Shown here: positions 45,387-54,021 of the stretch, one piece after another | Layout: the number at the start of each line of letters is the position of its first letter | How positions within the stretch are numbered: the first letter of the stretch is position 1 | Assembly: GCF_000342005.1 (NCBI RefSeq) | Contig: NZ_AOHO01000078.1 | Span: forward strand, 1 to 64,000 | DNA: 64,000 nucleotides | Source: Amycolatopsis decaplanina DSM 44594 | GTDB taxonomy: Bacteria; Actinomycetota; Actinomycetes; Mycobacteriales; Pseudonocardiaceae | Direction: 5' to 3' | Notes under the pieces: model-generated | Databases searched by the model: none | Told to the model about the DNA's origin: nothing | Seen by the model: only the letters and a program-made list of their open reading frames with translations | Position numbers and translations under genes: made by a program

Positions 45387-46469
45387 TCAGTCCTGGTCGA
45401 ACAGGTTCGGGCCACCCTGTTCACCGCGCGTGGCACCGGCCGGGACCGGCAGGCCGAGGTGTTCCCACGCGGCCGCTGTGGCGACCCGGCCGCGAGGAGT
45501 GCGGGCGAGCATACCGGCGCGAACCAGGTAAGGCTCACACACCTCTTCGACGGTGGTCGGTTCTTCCCCCACCGCGACGGCCAGCGTGGACACCCCGACC
45601 GGGCCGCCGCCGAAGGAGCGGACCAATGCGGTCAGGACCGCGCGGTCGAGCCTGTCGAGACCGAGTTCGTCGACGTCGTAGACCTCCAGCGCCGCTCGCA
45701 CGACCTTGCGCGTGGCCTTGCCGTCGGCCCGGACCTCGGCGTAGTCGCGCACCCGGCGCAGGAGCCGGTTCGCGATCCGGGGTGTGCCGCGGGAACGGCG
45801 GGCGATCTCCGCGCAGCCGTCCCGGTCGATGTCGATGTCGAGGATCGTGGCGGCGCGACGGGCGACGAGTTCCAGTTCGCTGTCGCTGTAGAACTCCATC
45901 TGGCCGGTGAAACCGAACCGGTCGCGCAGCGGGCCGGTCAGCGAACCGGACCGCGTCGTGGCCCCGACCAGCGTGAACGGCGCGATCTCCAGCGGGATGC
46001 TGGTGGCGCCGGGGCCCTTGCCGACGACGACGTCGACGCGGAAGTCCTCCATCGCGAGATACAGCATTTCCTCGGCAGGGCGGGCGATGCGGTGGATCTC
46101 GTCGATGAACAGGACGTCGCCGGGCGCCAGATTGGACAGCATCGCGGCCAGATCGCCCGCGCGTTCCAGCGCCGGCCCGGAGGTGATGCGGATGGCGGCG
46201 TTGAGTTCGGCGGCGACGATCATCGCCATACTCGTCTTGCCCAGTCCCGGCGGGCCGGAGAGCAGGACGTGGTCCGGCGGGACACCCCGGCGCCGCGCGC
46301 TTTCCAAGACGAGTTCGAGCTGTTCACGCACCCGTGGCTGGCCGACGAACTCGTCCAGCTTGCGTGGACGCAGCGTGGTCTCGACCTCGCGTTCGCCCGT
46401 CTGCGGCAGCGCCGAGAGCGTCTCAGTGTCCTCGCCGCTCTCGAATTCCGTCACGGCCTCATAGTCCAT
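45387..46469 (-). CDS. ruvB: Holliday junction branch migration ATPase RuvB
   Basis: A 360-residue AAA+ motor that moves Holliday junctions with RuvA. Walker A is LLSGPPGLGKTSMAMIVA near residue 72, Walker B LFIDEIHRI near 121, sensor ATTRSGSLTGPLRDRFG near 170, and a winged-helix end VREDYLVRAGMLARTPRGRVAT-like segment closes the protein. It begins 8 bases after ruvA and ends a ruvC-ruvA-ruvB operon. Confidence 0.96.
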   Translation of the reverse strand: MDYEAVTEFESGEDTETLSALPQTGEREVETTLRPRKLDEFVGQPRVREQLELVLESARRRGVPPDHVLLSGPPGLGKTSMAMIVAAELNAAIRITSGPALERAGDLAAMLSNLAPGDVLFIDEIHRIARPAEEMLYLAMEDFRVDVVVGKGPGATSIPLEIAPFTLVGATTRSGSLTGPLRDRFGFTGQMEFYSDSELELVARRAATILDIDIDRDGCAEIARRSRGTPRIANRLLRRVRDYAEVRADGKATRKVVRAALEVYDVDELGLDRLDRAVLTALVRSFGGGPVGVSTLAVAVGEEPTTVEEVCEPYLVRAGMLARTPRGRVATAAAWEHLGLPVPAGATRGEQGGPNLFDQD

Positions 46470-46477
46470 GTGGCCGG

Positions 46478-47077
46478 TTACCGCTTACGCCCGAGGGTGG
46501 CCAACGCGGCGCGCAGCACGGAGGACGTCGTGTGGCCTTCGCCCTCGCCGAGCACCTTGTCGACAGCCTGTTCGGCCTGTTTGGCCGGGAAGCCGAGACC
46601 CGCGAGCGCTTCGACGACTTCGCTCCGCAGCGCGCCGGGCGCGACGACCGCCGGCGAACCGTCGGTCGGGCCTGCGAGCGCGGTGACCTTGTCGCGCAGT
46701 TCGAGCGTGAGCCGCTCGGCGCCTTTGCGGCCGATGCCGGGTACCTGGGTGAGCACGGTGATGTTGCCTTCGACCAGCGCGGACCGCAGCTTGTCGGGAT
46801 CGAGGACGGCGAGTGTCGCGAGGGCGAGCCGCGGGCCGATCCCGGAGACCGTCTGCAGCAGGCCGAACAGTTCGCGGGCGTCGGCGTCAGCGAAACCGAA
46901 CAGCGTCAAGGAATCCTCACGGACCACGAGCGCGGTGTGCAGCATCGCCTCCTCGCCGCGGCGGAGCGTCGCGAGGGTGGCGGGGGTGGCCTGCACGGCG
47001 AAGCCCACTCCCCCGACCTCGATCACGACGTGGTCGAGACCGATGGAGAGGATTTCACCACGTACCGAGGAGATCAT
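46478..47077 (-). CDS. ruvA: Holliday junction DNA helicase subunit RuvA
   Basis: A 199-residue junction-binding protein. It has the OB-fold N-terminus MISSVRGEILSIGLDHVVIE, two helix-hairpin-helix motifs (FGLLQTVSGIGPRLALATL and LTQVPGIGRKGAERLTLEL) and a C-terminal RuvB-interaction domain (EALAGLGFPAKQAEQAVD). The ATG overlaps the ruvC stop by four bases. Confidence 0.95.
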   Translation of the reverse strand: MISSVRGEILSIGLDHVVIEVGGVGFAVQATPATLATLRRGEEAMLHTALVVREDSLTLFGFADADARELFGLLQTVSGIGPRLALATLAVLDPDKLRSALVEGNITVLTQVPGIGRKGAERLTLELRDKVTALAGPTDGSPAVVAPGALRSEVVEALAGLGFPAKQAEQAVDKVLGEGEGHTTSSVLRAALATLGRKR

Positions 47078-47673
47078 CGAGCCGCTCCCTGCGTTTTGGC
47101 TTCGTGTTCTTTGGCGCGCTGTGCCGCGGCGGCGAGCCTGGCCTTGTGGTTCTTGGCGATCTCGGCCGCCCTGGCCTCGGCCTCGGCGAGCCGGACCCGC
47201 ATCGGTTCGCGCCACAGGTGGCAGATGGCGAGCGCGAGTGCGTCCGCGGCGTCCGCCGGATGCGGTTTGACCTCGAGGCCGAGCAGTCGCATGACCATAC
47301 CGGTGACCTGCGCCTTGTCCGCGCGGCCGGAGCCCGTGACGGCGGCCTTGACCTCACTCGGGGTGTGGAACACGACCGGCAGCCCGCGCCGGGCCGCGGC
47401 GAGCGCGACGACGCCGCCGGCCTGCGCGGTACCCATCGCGGTGCGCACGTTGTGCTGCGCGAAGACCCGTTCCACGGCGACGGCTTCGGGCTTGTAGCGA
47501 TCCAGCCAGCGCTCGACGGCGTCGGAGATCTCCAGCAGGCGCACGGAAAGATCGGCGTCCGGCGGAGTCCGCACGACGTCGACGGCCACCGCGCGGACGG
47601 TGCGGCCCGTGCCGCCGTCGACCACTCCGAGCCCGCACCTGGTCAGACCGGGGTCGACCCCGAGTACCCGCAC
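47074..47673 (-). CDS. ruvC: Crossover junction endodeoxyribonuclease RuvC
   Basis: A 199-residue resolvase that cuts Holliday junctions. Catalytic acids are in VLGVDPGLTRCG at the start, AVERVFAQHN near residue 68 and HPADAADALALAICH near 142. A C-terminal tail of about 35 residues rich in alanine and lysine exceeds the E. coli length. The GTG at 47673 is well spaced from GCGGAGGG and begins the homology; an ATG at 47700 is an alternative. Confidence 0.94.
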   Translation of the reverse strand: MRVLGVDPGLTRCGLGVVDGGTGRTVRAVAVDVVRTPPDADLSVRLLEISDAVERWLDRYKPEAVAVERVFAQHNVRTAMGTAQAGGVVALAAARRGLPVVFHTPSEVKAAVTGSGRADKAQVTGMVMRLLGLEVKPHPADAADALALAICHLWREPMRVRLAEAEARAAEIAKNHKARLAAAAQRAKEHEAKTQGAAR

Positions 47674-47748
47674 GCGTTTCCCTCCGCTTTCGGCGAACAT
47701 CCGTTCGAGGCTGAGGCTACCCGGAGCCGACCACGGCAGGATGGAGAC

Positions 47749-48195
47749 ATGCCGAGCCCTGAAGACTTCACCGTTCGTCTCGGTCTGCGACCGCTGCCGG
47801 TGGAAGGCGGCCGCTGGGCGCAGAGCTGGCGCGACGAGACCGCTTCCGCGATCTACTACCTGCTCGTTCCGCCGGAAACCTCGGCGCCGCACCGGCTGGA
47901 CCGGCTGGAGATCTACGCCCACCACGCCGGCGCGCCGGTTCGCATGCTGCTGCTGTTCCCGGACGGGCGGATCTCGCGGCCGGTGCTGGGGCCGGACGTC
48001 ACGGCCGGTCAGCGTCCACAGGTGGCCGTGCCCGCCGGAGTCTGGCAGGCGTCGGTGAGCACCGGTGACTGGAGCCTGCTCGGGACGGTGGTGGTGCCGC
48101 CTTACACGGACGACTGCGTGGAGTTCCGGTCCGCCGCGGCTTTGGCCGCGGAGTGGCCGGAAGCGGCGGAGGATCTGGCGCCCTGGCTGGAGTGA
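47749..48195 (+). CDS. Cupin protein (DUF985 type)
   Basis: A 148-residue single-domain cupin. Metal-binding motif pieces are SAIYYLLVPPETSAPHRL and VWQASVSTGDWSLLGTVVVPPYTDDCVEF, the DUF985 pattern. Function is unknown; related proteins bind sugars or metals. An AGGATGGAG ribosome site precedes the ATG. It is divergent from ruvC, with 75 bases between the starts. Confidence 0.8.
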   Translation: MPSPEDFTVRLGLRPLPVEGGRWAQSWRDETASAIYYLLVPPETSAPHRLDRLEIYAHHAGAPVRMLLLFPDGRISRPVLGPDVTAGQRPQVAVPAGVWQASVSTGDWSLLGTVVVPPYTDDCVEFRSAAALAAEWPEAAEDLAPWLE

Positions 48196-48228
48196 GTGGC
48201 GGCCGGGCGCCTCCTTGCACCGAAGACG

Positions 48229-48561
48229 GGAAGGACCCCTTCACTACCTTGAGGGTCAATGCCAGGAACTTGAGCGGCAGAGCCTGAGGTTTCGCCGACC
48301 GTCCACTGCGTCGAATTGTCCGATTAGGCATCATTTGCCCGTGTTCTCAAGTCCGTGAAGGCCTCCTTGAGGGACTCTGAGTCCCTCAAGGAGGCCTTCA
48401 CGGACCCCATCAACCCTCGTCGGCGAACCATCAGCGCCTGAACGGGCGGTATCCACTGGAGTCGGACCGCCCGACCTGGGCGAACAGGTCTGAAACGCGA
48501 CCGCCCCACCGGCCTTAAGTTCCTGGCATGACCTTGAGGGTAGGTAAGGAGGCCTTCACGG
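48229..48561. mobile_element. Candidate non-autonomous element (MITE-like), copy 2
   Basis: The left end AATGCCAGGAACTTGAG and the right end CTTAAGTTCCTGGCATGACC are inverted; the outer 45 bases pair imperfectly. The interior matches 25844-26151 almost throughout, including CGAATTGTCCGATT and ATCATTTGCCCGTGTTCT, plus about 33 extra bases near 48436-48468. No gene inside. It lies between convergent genes. Confidence 0.65.
48352..48404. repeat. 53-bp palindrome at the centre of element copy 2
   Basis: TCCGTGAAGGCCTCCTTGAG and its complement pair across the loop; identical in the arms to 25978-26030. Confidence 0.75.
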
Positions 48562-48682
48562 ACCGGACCAGCGGTCAACCGGAGTCCAGAATTCGGCAGA
48601 TGCGTCCTTCACGTACTTGGACGGGCGTAAAGGCCGAGTTTTCCGCTGAGGCCGATGGTGACGTTCCCGAGCTGCCCCGAAC

Positions 48683-48735
48683 GCAATGAAAGGTCCTTTC
48701 CTTGCGAATTTCGCAAGGAAAGGACCTTTCATTGC
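48683..48735. terminator. Perfect 26-bp palindrome 3' of the DUF4262 gene
   Basis: GCAATGAAAGGTCCTTTCCT (continuing to TGCGAA) pairs perfectly with the complementary arm around one T. It lies 15 bases beyond the DUF4262 stop. Confidence 0.65.
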
Positions 48736-48750
48736 ACGCTCAGCTGCGGC

Positions 48751-49281
48751 TCAGGGGCCGTCGACGCCCGGTGTCCAGCTCTCCGGATCACCGGATTCGG
48801 TCAGCACCGGCTGATACCGCGCGAAGCCCTCGGGCGCGTCCGGATGCCAGGGGAAGTGCCCGTCCGGCGTGGCGACGATCATTTGCAGCGCCGGGAAATC
48901 CCCGTCCGGGTAGATCAGGAACGCGCTCCCGAAGTACTCGGGATAGTGTCCTTTCGCGACCCGTTCGAAGACCACCGGCGCGCCCTCGAAGAAGTCGTCG
49001 TAGCGCTTGCCGACCTCGAAGATCTCGCCGGCGGCCGCGCGGTCGACGTAGGCGTCGAGCAGGACCGGCCCCATGTGCCCGGGCAGTCCGATCACGACCG
49101 CTTCCGCGACGTTGTGCAGAGCCCAGGCGCACGCGGTGAAGCAGAAGGCCGCTTCCTCCTCGTCGCCTTCGACGGCGATGACCGCGTTCCCTCTCGCCTT
49201 CGCCTGTGCCTCGATCCACTGGATGAGTTCGGTTTCTTCGGTGGTGAGGGCGTCGGCTTCGGAGGTCGTCACGCGCGACAT
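48751..49281 (-). CDS. DUF4262 domain protein
   Basis: A 176-residue soluble protein of the DUF4262 family, function unknown. Features are FCFTACAWALHNVAEAVVIG, YPEYFGSAFLIYPDGDFPAL and the end-domain ATPDGHFPWHPDAP. An acidic N-terminus precedes the domain. It stands alone: a perfect palindrome follows its stop and yebC, on the same strand, ends 67 bases upstream of its start. Confidence 0.78.
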   Translation of the reverse strand: MSRVTTSEADALTTEETELIQWIEAQAKARGNAVIAVEGDEEEAAFCFTACAWALHNVAEAVVIGLPGHMGPVLLDAYVDRAAAGEIFEVGKRYDDFFEGAPVVFERVAKGHYPEYFGSAFLIYPDGDFPALQMIVATPDGHFPWHPDAPEGFARYQPVLTESGDPESWTPGVDGP

Positions 49282-49348
49282 TGTGCCCCACGCGAGCGCC
49301 CGTACCTAGTCCCGGGACCGATTTTCCGCGGCATGGCGGGAAAATCGA

Positions 49349-50098
49349 TCAGCCGACCTCCGCCATGACCTCGTCGGAGACGTCGAAGTTCGCGTACACG
49401 TTCTGCACGTCGTCGCAATCCTCGAGCGCGTCGATGAGCTTGAAGACCTTCTTCGCTCCTTCGACATCCAGCGGGACGCTGACCGACGGGAGGAACGTGA
49501 GATCCGCGGACTCGTACTCGAAACCGGCTTCCTGCAAGGCTTTCCGGACCGGGACGAGGTCGGTGGCCTCGGCGACGATCTCGAAGTTCTCATCGAGATC
49601 GTTGACCTCTTCGGCGCCCGCGTCGAGCACGGCCATGAGGACGTCGTCCTCGCCGGCGTCGCCCTTGGGCATGATCACGACGCCCTTGCGGTTGAACATG
49701 TAGGCGACCGAGCCCGGATCGGCGAGCGAGCCGTTGTTCCGGGTGAGGGCGGTCCGTACCTCCATGGCGGCGCGGTTCTTGTTGTCGGTGAGGCATTCGA
49801 TCAGCACGGCCACACCGTTCGGGCCGTAGCCTTCGTAGGTGATGGTCTGCCAGTCGGCGCCACCGGCCTCTTCACCGGCGCCGCGCTTGCGGGCGCGCTC
49901 GATGTTGTCCTGCGGGACCGAGTTCTTCTTGGCCTTCTGGATGGCGTCGTAGAGCGTCGGGTTGCCGTCCGGGTCACCACCGCCGGTCCGGGCCGCCACC
50001 TCGATGTTCTTGATCAACCGGGCGAAGAGCTTGCCGCGCTTCGCGTCCAGGTTGGCCTTCTTGTGCTTCGTGGTGGCCCACTTGGAGTGGCCGCTCAT
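49349..50098 (-). CDS. yebC: YebC/PmpR family protein
   Basis: A 249-residue protein of the YebC/TACO1 family, first described as transcription factors and more recently linked to translation of proline-rich sequences. MSGHSKWATTKHKKANLDAKRGKLFARLIKNIE opens the protein; YEGYGPNGVAVLIECLTDN and the C-terminal LIDALEDCDDVQNVYANFD are diagnostic. It lies 51 bases after pdxT in the conserved pdxT-yebC-ruvCAB order. Confidence 0.94.
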   Translation of the reverse strand: MSGHSKWATTKHKKANLDAKRGKLFARLIKNIEVAARTGGGDPDGNPTLYDAIQKAKKNSVPQDNIERARKRGAGEEAGGADWQTITYEGYGPNGVAVLIECLTDNKNRAAMEVRTALTRNNGSLADPGSVAYMFNRKGVVIMPKGDAGEDDVLMAVLDAGAEEVNDLDENFEIVAEATDLVPVRKALQEAGFEYESADLTFLPSVSVPLDVEGAKKVFKLIDALEDCDDVQNVYANFDVSDEVMAEVG

Positions 50099-50149
50099 CT
50101 CTCCTCCATCTACTCCTGTGCCCGCCGCTGAGCACAGTGTCGGTTTTGC

Positions 50150-50779
50150 TTAAGCCTGCCGCACGAGGTCGACGAACAGCCTGTGCACGCGTTCGTCCCC
50201 GGTGAGTTCGGGGTGGAACGACGTGGCGAGTACCGCCCCCTGCCGGACCGCGACGATCCTAGCGGCCGAGTCGTCCGAGCCCGGCATTTCGGGGACACTG
50301 GCGAGTACCTCGACCCCGTCGCCCGCCTTTTCGACCCACGGGGCGCGGATGAACACAGCGTGCACCGGGCCGCCTTCGACGCCGGTGAAGTCGAGGTCGG
50401 CTTCGAAGGAGTCCACCTGCCGCCCGAACGCGTTGCGCCGGACGACGACGTCGAGTCCGCCGAGTTGCCGCTGGTCAGACCGCCCGTCGAGGGCCTGGCG
50501 GGCGAGCAGGATCATCCCGGCGCAGGAGCCGAACGCGGGCATCCCGCCCGCGATGCGCTCACGCAGCGGCTCCAGCAGCTCGAAGGTCTCCAGCAGCCTC
50601 GACATGGTGGTCGACTCGCCGCCCGGCAGCACCAGGCCGTCCACTTCGGACAGTTCGCTCGCGCGGCGGACCGGCAGCGCACGCGCACCGGCGCGTTCCA
50701 CCATCGCGGCGTGCTCCCGCACGTCGCCCTGCAGTGCGAGCACGCCGATCACCGGCCGTGCCCCCGTCGCGATCGCCAC
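50150..50779 (-). CDS. pdxT: Pyridoxal 5'-phosphate synthase glutaminase subunit PdxT
   Basis: A 209-residue glutaminase that supplies ammonia to PdxS. The N-terminus VIGVLALQGDVREHAAM, the LPGGESTTMSRLLE loop, the nucleophile elbow AFGSCAGMILLA (cysteine near residue 86) and the late SFHPELTGDERVHRLF are all present. The GTG start has a GGGAGG site. Its partner pdxS is 12 kb away at 62512 with accessory genes in between, although the two are usually neighbours. Confidence 0.94.
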   Translation of the reverse strand: MAIATGARPVIGVLALQGDVREHAAMVERAGARALPVRRASELSEVDGLVLPGGESTTMSRLLETFELLEPLRERIAGGMPAFGSCAGMILLARQALDGRSDQRQLGGLDVVVRRNAFGRQVDSFEADLDFTGVEGGPVHAVFIRAPWVEKAGDGVEVLASVPEMPGSDDSAARIVAVRQGAVLATSFHPELTGDERVHRLFVDLVRQA

Positions 50780-50833
50780 CCGACCTCCCGAAAGACCTTC
50801 CCCTCAGCTTAGGCGTCCCGGGGACCGGCCAGG

Positions 50834-51154
50834 TCAGGGGACCCCGGCCAGCCGCAGGAGGGCGGCGGTCGCGGCGGCCGCCACGACGACCAGCGCGAAC
50901 GGCGCCTTGCGCCAGGCGAGCACACCGCCGACCAGGACGCCGGCGGGCCGGGCGTATCCGGCGAACTCGTGTCCCTCGGTGAGCGCGGCGACCGCGACCA
51001 GCGCGGCCAGCAGGACGACGGCCGAACGCGCCATCAGTTTCTCGGCCTTGGGCGACACGGTGAACCGTGCCTTCAGCACCGGTCCGGCGAACCGGAAGGC
51101 GAAGGTCCCGGCGGCCAGCACGCCGCCGGCGATGATCAGTTCCAGCGGGTCCAT
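50834..51154 (-). CDS. azlD: AzlD family branched-chain amino-acid exporter subunit
   Basis: A 106-residue membrane protein with four hydrophobic segments, beginning MDPLELIIAGGVLAAGTFAFRF and containing VAVAALTEGHEFAGYARPAG. It pairs with AzlC to export branched-chain amino acids or analogues. The ATG shares one base with the azlC stop. Confidence 0.85.
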   Translation of the reverse strand: MDPLELIIAGGVLAAGTFAFRFAGPVLKARFTVSPKAEKLMARSAVVLLAALVAVAALTEGHEFAGYARPAGVLVGGVLAWRKAPFALVVVAAAATAALLRLAGVP

Positions 51155-51867
51155 CAGCGCGCTCCCTCGGGTTCGCGTTCGGCGGGTTCCTTGGCCGCCA
51201 CCCCGGCCAGCACGCCGGCCAGCGCGAGCAGCACCGGCAGCCCGGCGGGCAGGAACGGGGTCGTGGCCAGCGCGACGGCCACGCCGACGAGCACCGGCAG
51301 CCGGGCGGCGCGGTCGCGCAGCGACGGCAGGACCAGCGCGAGCAGGACCGCCGGGAAGGCTGCGTCGAGACCGAAGGCGTCGGTGTCGCTGATCGCGGTT
51401 CCGGCGTACGCGCCGGCGAGGACGCCGACGTTCCAGCAGACGAACAGCCCGATCCCGCACACCCAGTACGCCGCCCGGCGCCGCTCTTCGTCGCGCTGGG
51501 CCAGCGCGAAGGCGACCGATTCGTCGATCATCAGGTGGCTGCCGACGACCCTCGACGACCACCGCTTGCCCAGGACGTCGCCGATCGCGAAGCCGAACGG
51601 CAGATGCCGCGCGTTGGCGAGCAGGCCCGCCGCGACGGCCGCGACCGGACTGCCGCCCGCGGCGATGATGCCGACGAACATGAACTGCGACGCACCGGCG
51701 AAGACCAGGACCGAAAGCAGCATCGGCGCCCAGATCGGGAAGCCGGAGCCCACCGCGATGGCGCCGTAGGAGATGCCGACAATGGTGTCGGCGAGGCAGA
51801 CCAGCCCGATGTCCCGGAGAAGATCGCGCCCCAGGACACGAGTGGTTGTTCGCCATATCGAACGCAT
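51154..51867 (-). CDS. azlC: AzlC family branched-chain amino-acid exporter subunit
   Basis: A 237-residue membrane protein with seven or so hydrophobic segments. Diagnostic stretches are LVCLADTIVGISYGAIAVGSGFPIWAPMLLSVLVFAGASQFMFVG, split by positions 24-68, and ANARHLPFGFAIGD. The ATG at 51867 was chosen; a TTG at 51879 would add four residues. It is divergent from an XRE-cupin regulator, and CGAACGCA repeats fill the space between. Confidence 0.87.
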   Translation of the reverse strand: MRSIWRTTTRVLGRDLLRDIGLVCLADTIVGISYGAIAVGSGFPIWAPMLLSVLVFAGASQFMFVGIIAAGGSPVAAVAAGLLANARHLPFGFAIGDVLGKRWSSRVVGSHLMIDESVAFALAQRDEERRRAAYWVCGIGLFVCWNVGVLAGAYAGTAISDTDAFGLDAAFPAVLLALVLPSLRDRAARLPVLVGVAVALATTPFLPAGLPVLLALAGVLAGVAAKEPAEREPEGAR

Positions 51868-51936
51868 AGCATCATACAATGAACGAACGCAGCCGTGTTC
51901 GTCAAGGCGAACGCAACGACCGATGGAGCGAACGCA
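51859..51936. promoter_or_regulatory. Four CGAACGCA direct repeats between azlC and its regulator
   Basis: CGAACGCA occurs at 51859, 51884, 51908 and 51929, spaced 25, 24 and 21 bases. All four are on the plus strand, spanning the start regions of both divergent genes. This is the likely operator array of the XRE-cupin regulator. Confidence 0.55.
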
Positions 51937-52502
51937 TGTCCCCGAACGCGTCCGGCGGCGCCCCTCTGGACGTCATAGCCACGTCCCTGCGCCGGGAACG
52001 CGCCCGCACCGGGCTGTCCCTCACCGAGGTGGCCAAACGCGCCGGCATCGCGAAATCCACGCTCTCGCAGCTGGAGTCCGGGACCGGGAATCCGAGCGTC
52101 GAGACGATCTGGGCGTTGTGCGTCGCGCTCGACGTCCCGTTCTCGCGGGTGGTCGAACCCGAACGCCCCCGCGTGCGGGTCATCCGCTCGGGCAGCGGGC
52201 CGACGGTGTTCGCCGAACACGCCGACTACGCGTGCACGTTGCTCAGCTCTTGCCCGCCCGGCGCCCGGCGGGATCTGTACCTGATCCGCGCCGAGCCCGG
52301 GAAGCCACGCCTGTCCGATCCGCATATGAGCGGCGTCGTCGAGCACATCGTCCTCAGCGCGGGCCGCGCCAAGGTCGGACCGCTGGACGAGCCGGTCGAA
52401 CTGCTGCCCGGCGACTACATCTGCTACCCCGGCGACGTGCCGCACATCTTCGAGGCGCTCGAACCGGGCACGTACGGCGTCGAGATCGCCGAGTACACCT
52501 GA
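51936..52502 (+). CDS. XRE family regulator with cupin domain
   Basis: A 188-residue regulator. Helix-turn-helix at residues 10-65 (RTGLSLTEVAKRAGIAKSTLSQLESGTGNPS), cupin domain from about 95 (SGVVEHIVLSAGRAKVGPLD, LLPGDYICYPGDVPHIFEAL). Homologues control azlCD-type or amino-acid export genes in response to a small molecule bound by the cupin. The ATG at 51936 follows GGAG; an ATG at 51879 in frame is the alternative and would add 19 basic, polar residues. Divergent from azlC. Confidence 0.86.
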   Translation: MSPNASGGAPLDVIATSLRRERARTGLSLTEVAKRAGIAKSTLSQLESGTGNPSVETIWALCVALDVPFSRVVEPERPRVRVIRSGSGPTVFAEHADYACTLLSSCPPGARRDLYLIRAEPGKPRLSDPHMSGVVEHIVLSAGRAKVGPLDEPVELLPGDYICYPGDVPHIFEALEPGTYGVEIAEYT

Positions 52503-53879
52503 TCAGGCAGGCTCCTCCGCCTTCTCTTCGGCGACGTCGGCGAGTTTCCAGCCACCCTTCCGCCGCAGCACCAGGACGTAGTACGCGATCGACAAGAGGA
52601 CGACGCAGGCCGTGACGATCAGGCTCGGCCGTCCGACAGCCGGGTCGAGCACGTTCTGGTAGACCACGAACACCAGGACGGCCAGCGCCAGCACCGGCGC
52701 GACCGGGAACCAGGGCATCCGGTACTCGGCGTGCGCGGTCGCCCCCGTGCGCCTTCCGACGATCGCGCCGAGACAGAGCGCCGCGTAGACCGCCACGATC
52801 GACGTGCTCGTCACCACCAGCAGCAGTTTCGGGTCGACGAAGCAGAGCAGCGCGGCCACCAGGCCGGTGCCGACGGTGGCGACCCACGGCGTCCCGAACT
52901 TCGGGTGCACCGCGGCCAGCGCGCGGTTGACCGGCGACGGCCACGCGCGGTCGCGGCCGCTGCTGAACAGCATCCGCGAGCTGATCAGCACGATCGCCAG
53001 CACCGCGTTGATGATCGCGAGCGCGACCGCCAGCCCGAGCACGGTGTCGAGCGTTCCGCCACCGCGCGAGCCGATGAAGTAGGACAGCATGTTCTCCGAG
53101 GCGAACAGCGCGTTCGGATCGGGCGCGCCGAGCAGGACCGCCGTCACCGGGATCAGCTCGGCGAGCACCGTGATGCCGAGCGCGAACAGGATCGCGCGGG
53201 CGATCCCGCGGGAGGCGTCCTGCGTCTCCTCGCCGAAGTACACCGCCGAGCCGTAGCCGTTGTAGGCGAAGATCGCGACCGAGGTGGCGATCGCGATGGC
53301 GCCAACCGTGGCCGGGCCGCCGTCCGAGGCGACCGGATGGGCCAGCAGATCGGTGAACGACCGCGCCGGGTTCAGCAGCCCGAGCGCGCTGACCACGATC
53401 AGCGCGAGGATCTCGATCGCCAGGAAGATCCCGGTGACCCAGGCGTTGAGCTTGATGTCGAACACCCCGACGACGGCCGCGACCACGCAGGTCGCGGCGG
53501 CGATCACCGAGCCGGGCACGCCGGGCAGCAGTACGCCGAGATACGTGCCGACGCCGAGCGCGATCACCGCGACGATGAGCACCTGCGTGATGATCATCAG
53601 GCCCAGCACGGCGAACCCGGGCAAGCGGCCGAGCGTGCGGGTGACGATCGCGTACTCGCCGCCCGCCAGCGGGAACGCCGACGCCAGTTCGGCGTAGACG
53701 AAGGCCATGAACACGCCGACGACCGCGGCGGCCACGAAGCTGTAGAAGGCGCCTGTCCCGGCGCCGGAGATCACCCCCGGCGCGATGATGAAGACCGACG
53801 AGGCCGGACTGATCGCGGAGAGCGTGATGAGCAGCGTGCCGAGGGTGCGCAGACCGCGGCGCAGGGCGGGAGTGGACAC
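52503..53879 (-). CDS. APC family amino-acid permease
   Basis: A 458-residue transporter with about twelve membrane segments. The signature ISPASSVFIIAPGVISGAGTGAFYSF at about residues 20-45 and the region YNGYGSAVYFGEETQDASRG near 225 fit the amino acid-polyamine-organocation superfamily. The GTG at 53879 is six bases after AGGAGG, stronger than upstream codons. It is divergent from a TetR gene that precedes a P1 peptidase, suggesting uptake of a peptide or amino-acid amide that the peptidase cleaves. Confidence 0.87.
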   Translation of the reverse strand: MSTPALRRGLRTLGTLLITLSAISPASSVFIIAPGVISGAGTGAFYSFVAAAVVGVFMAFVYAELASAFPLAGGEYAIVTRTLGRLPGFAVLGLMIITQVLIVAVIALGVGTYLGVLLPGVPGSVIAAATCVVAAVVGVFDIKLNAWVTGIFLAIEILALIVVSALGLLNPARSFTDLLAHPVASDGGPATVGAIAIATSVAIFAYNGYGSAVYFGEETQDASRGIARAILFALGITVLAELIPVTAVLLGAPDPNALFASENMLSYFIGSRGGGTLDTVLGLAVALAIINAVLAIVLISSRMLFSSGRDRAWPSPVNRALAAVHPKFGTPWVATVGTGLVAALLCFVDPKLLLVVTSTSIVAVYAALCLGAIVGRRTGATAHAEYRMPWFPVAPVLALAVLVFVVYQNVLDPAVGRPSLIVTACVVLLSIAYYVLVLRRKGGWKLADVAEEKAEEPA

Positions 53880-54021
53880 GGCCGACCTCCTACAAGGTGG
53901 GTTCCTTGAAACTCCTTCGAAAAACTGTTGAGCACGCATCAAAGGCCCTCCACGTTGTGCCGTCAAGGGCCGATCGCGCTCAGCTCTTGCGTTTTCCGAA
54001 CATGATTCGAAGAATGAGGGC

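Noticed and set aside
51859..51936. Possible small CRISPR-like array
   Set aside because: The repeats are only eight bases long, the spacers are promoter sequence, and no cas gene is present.
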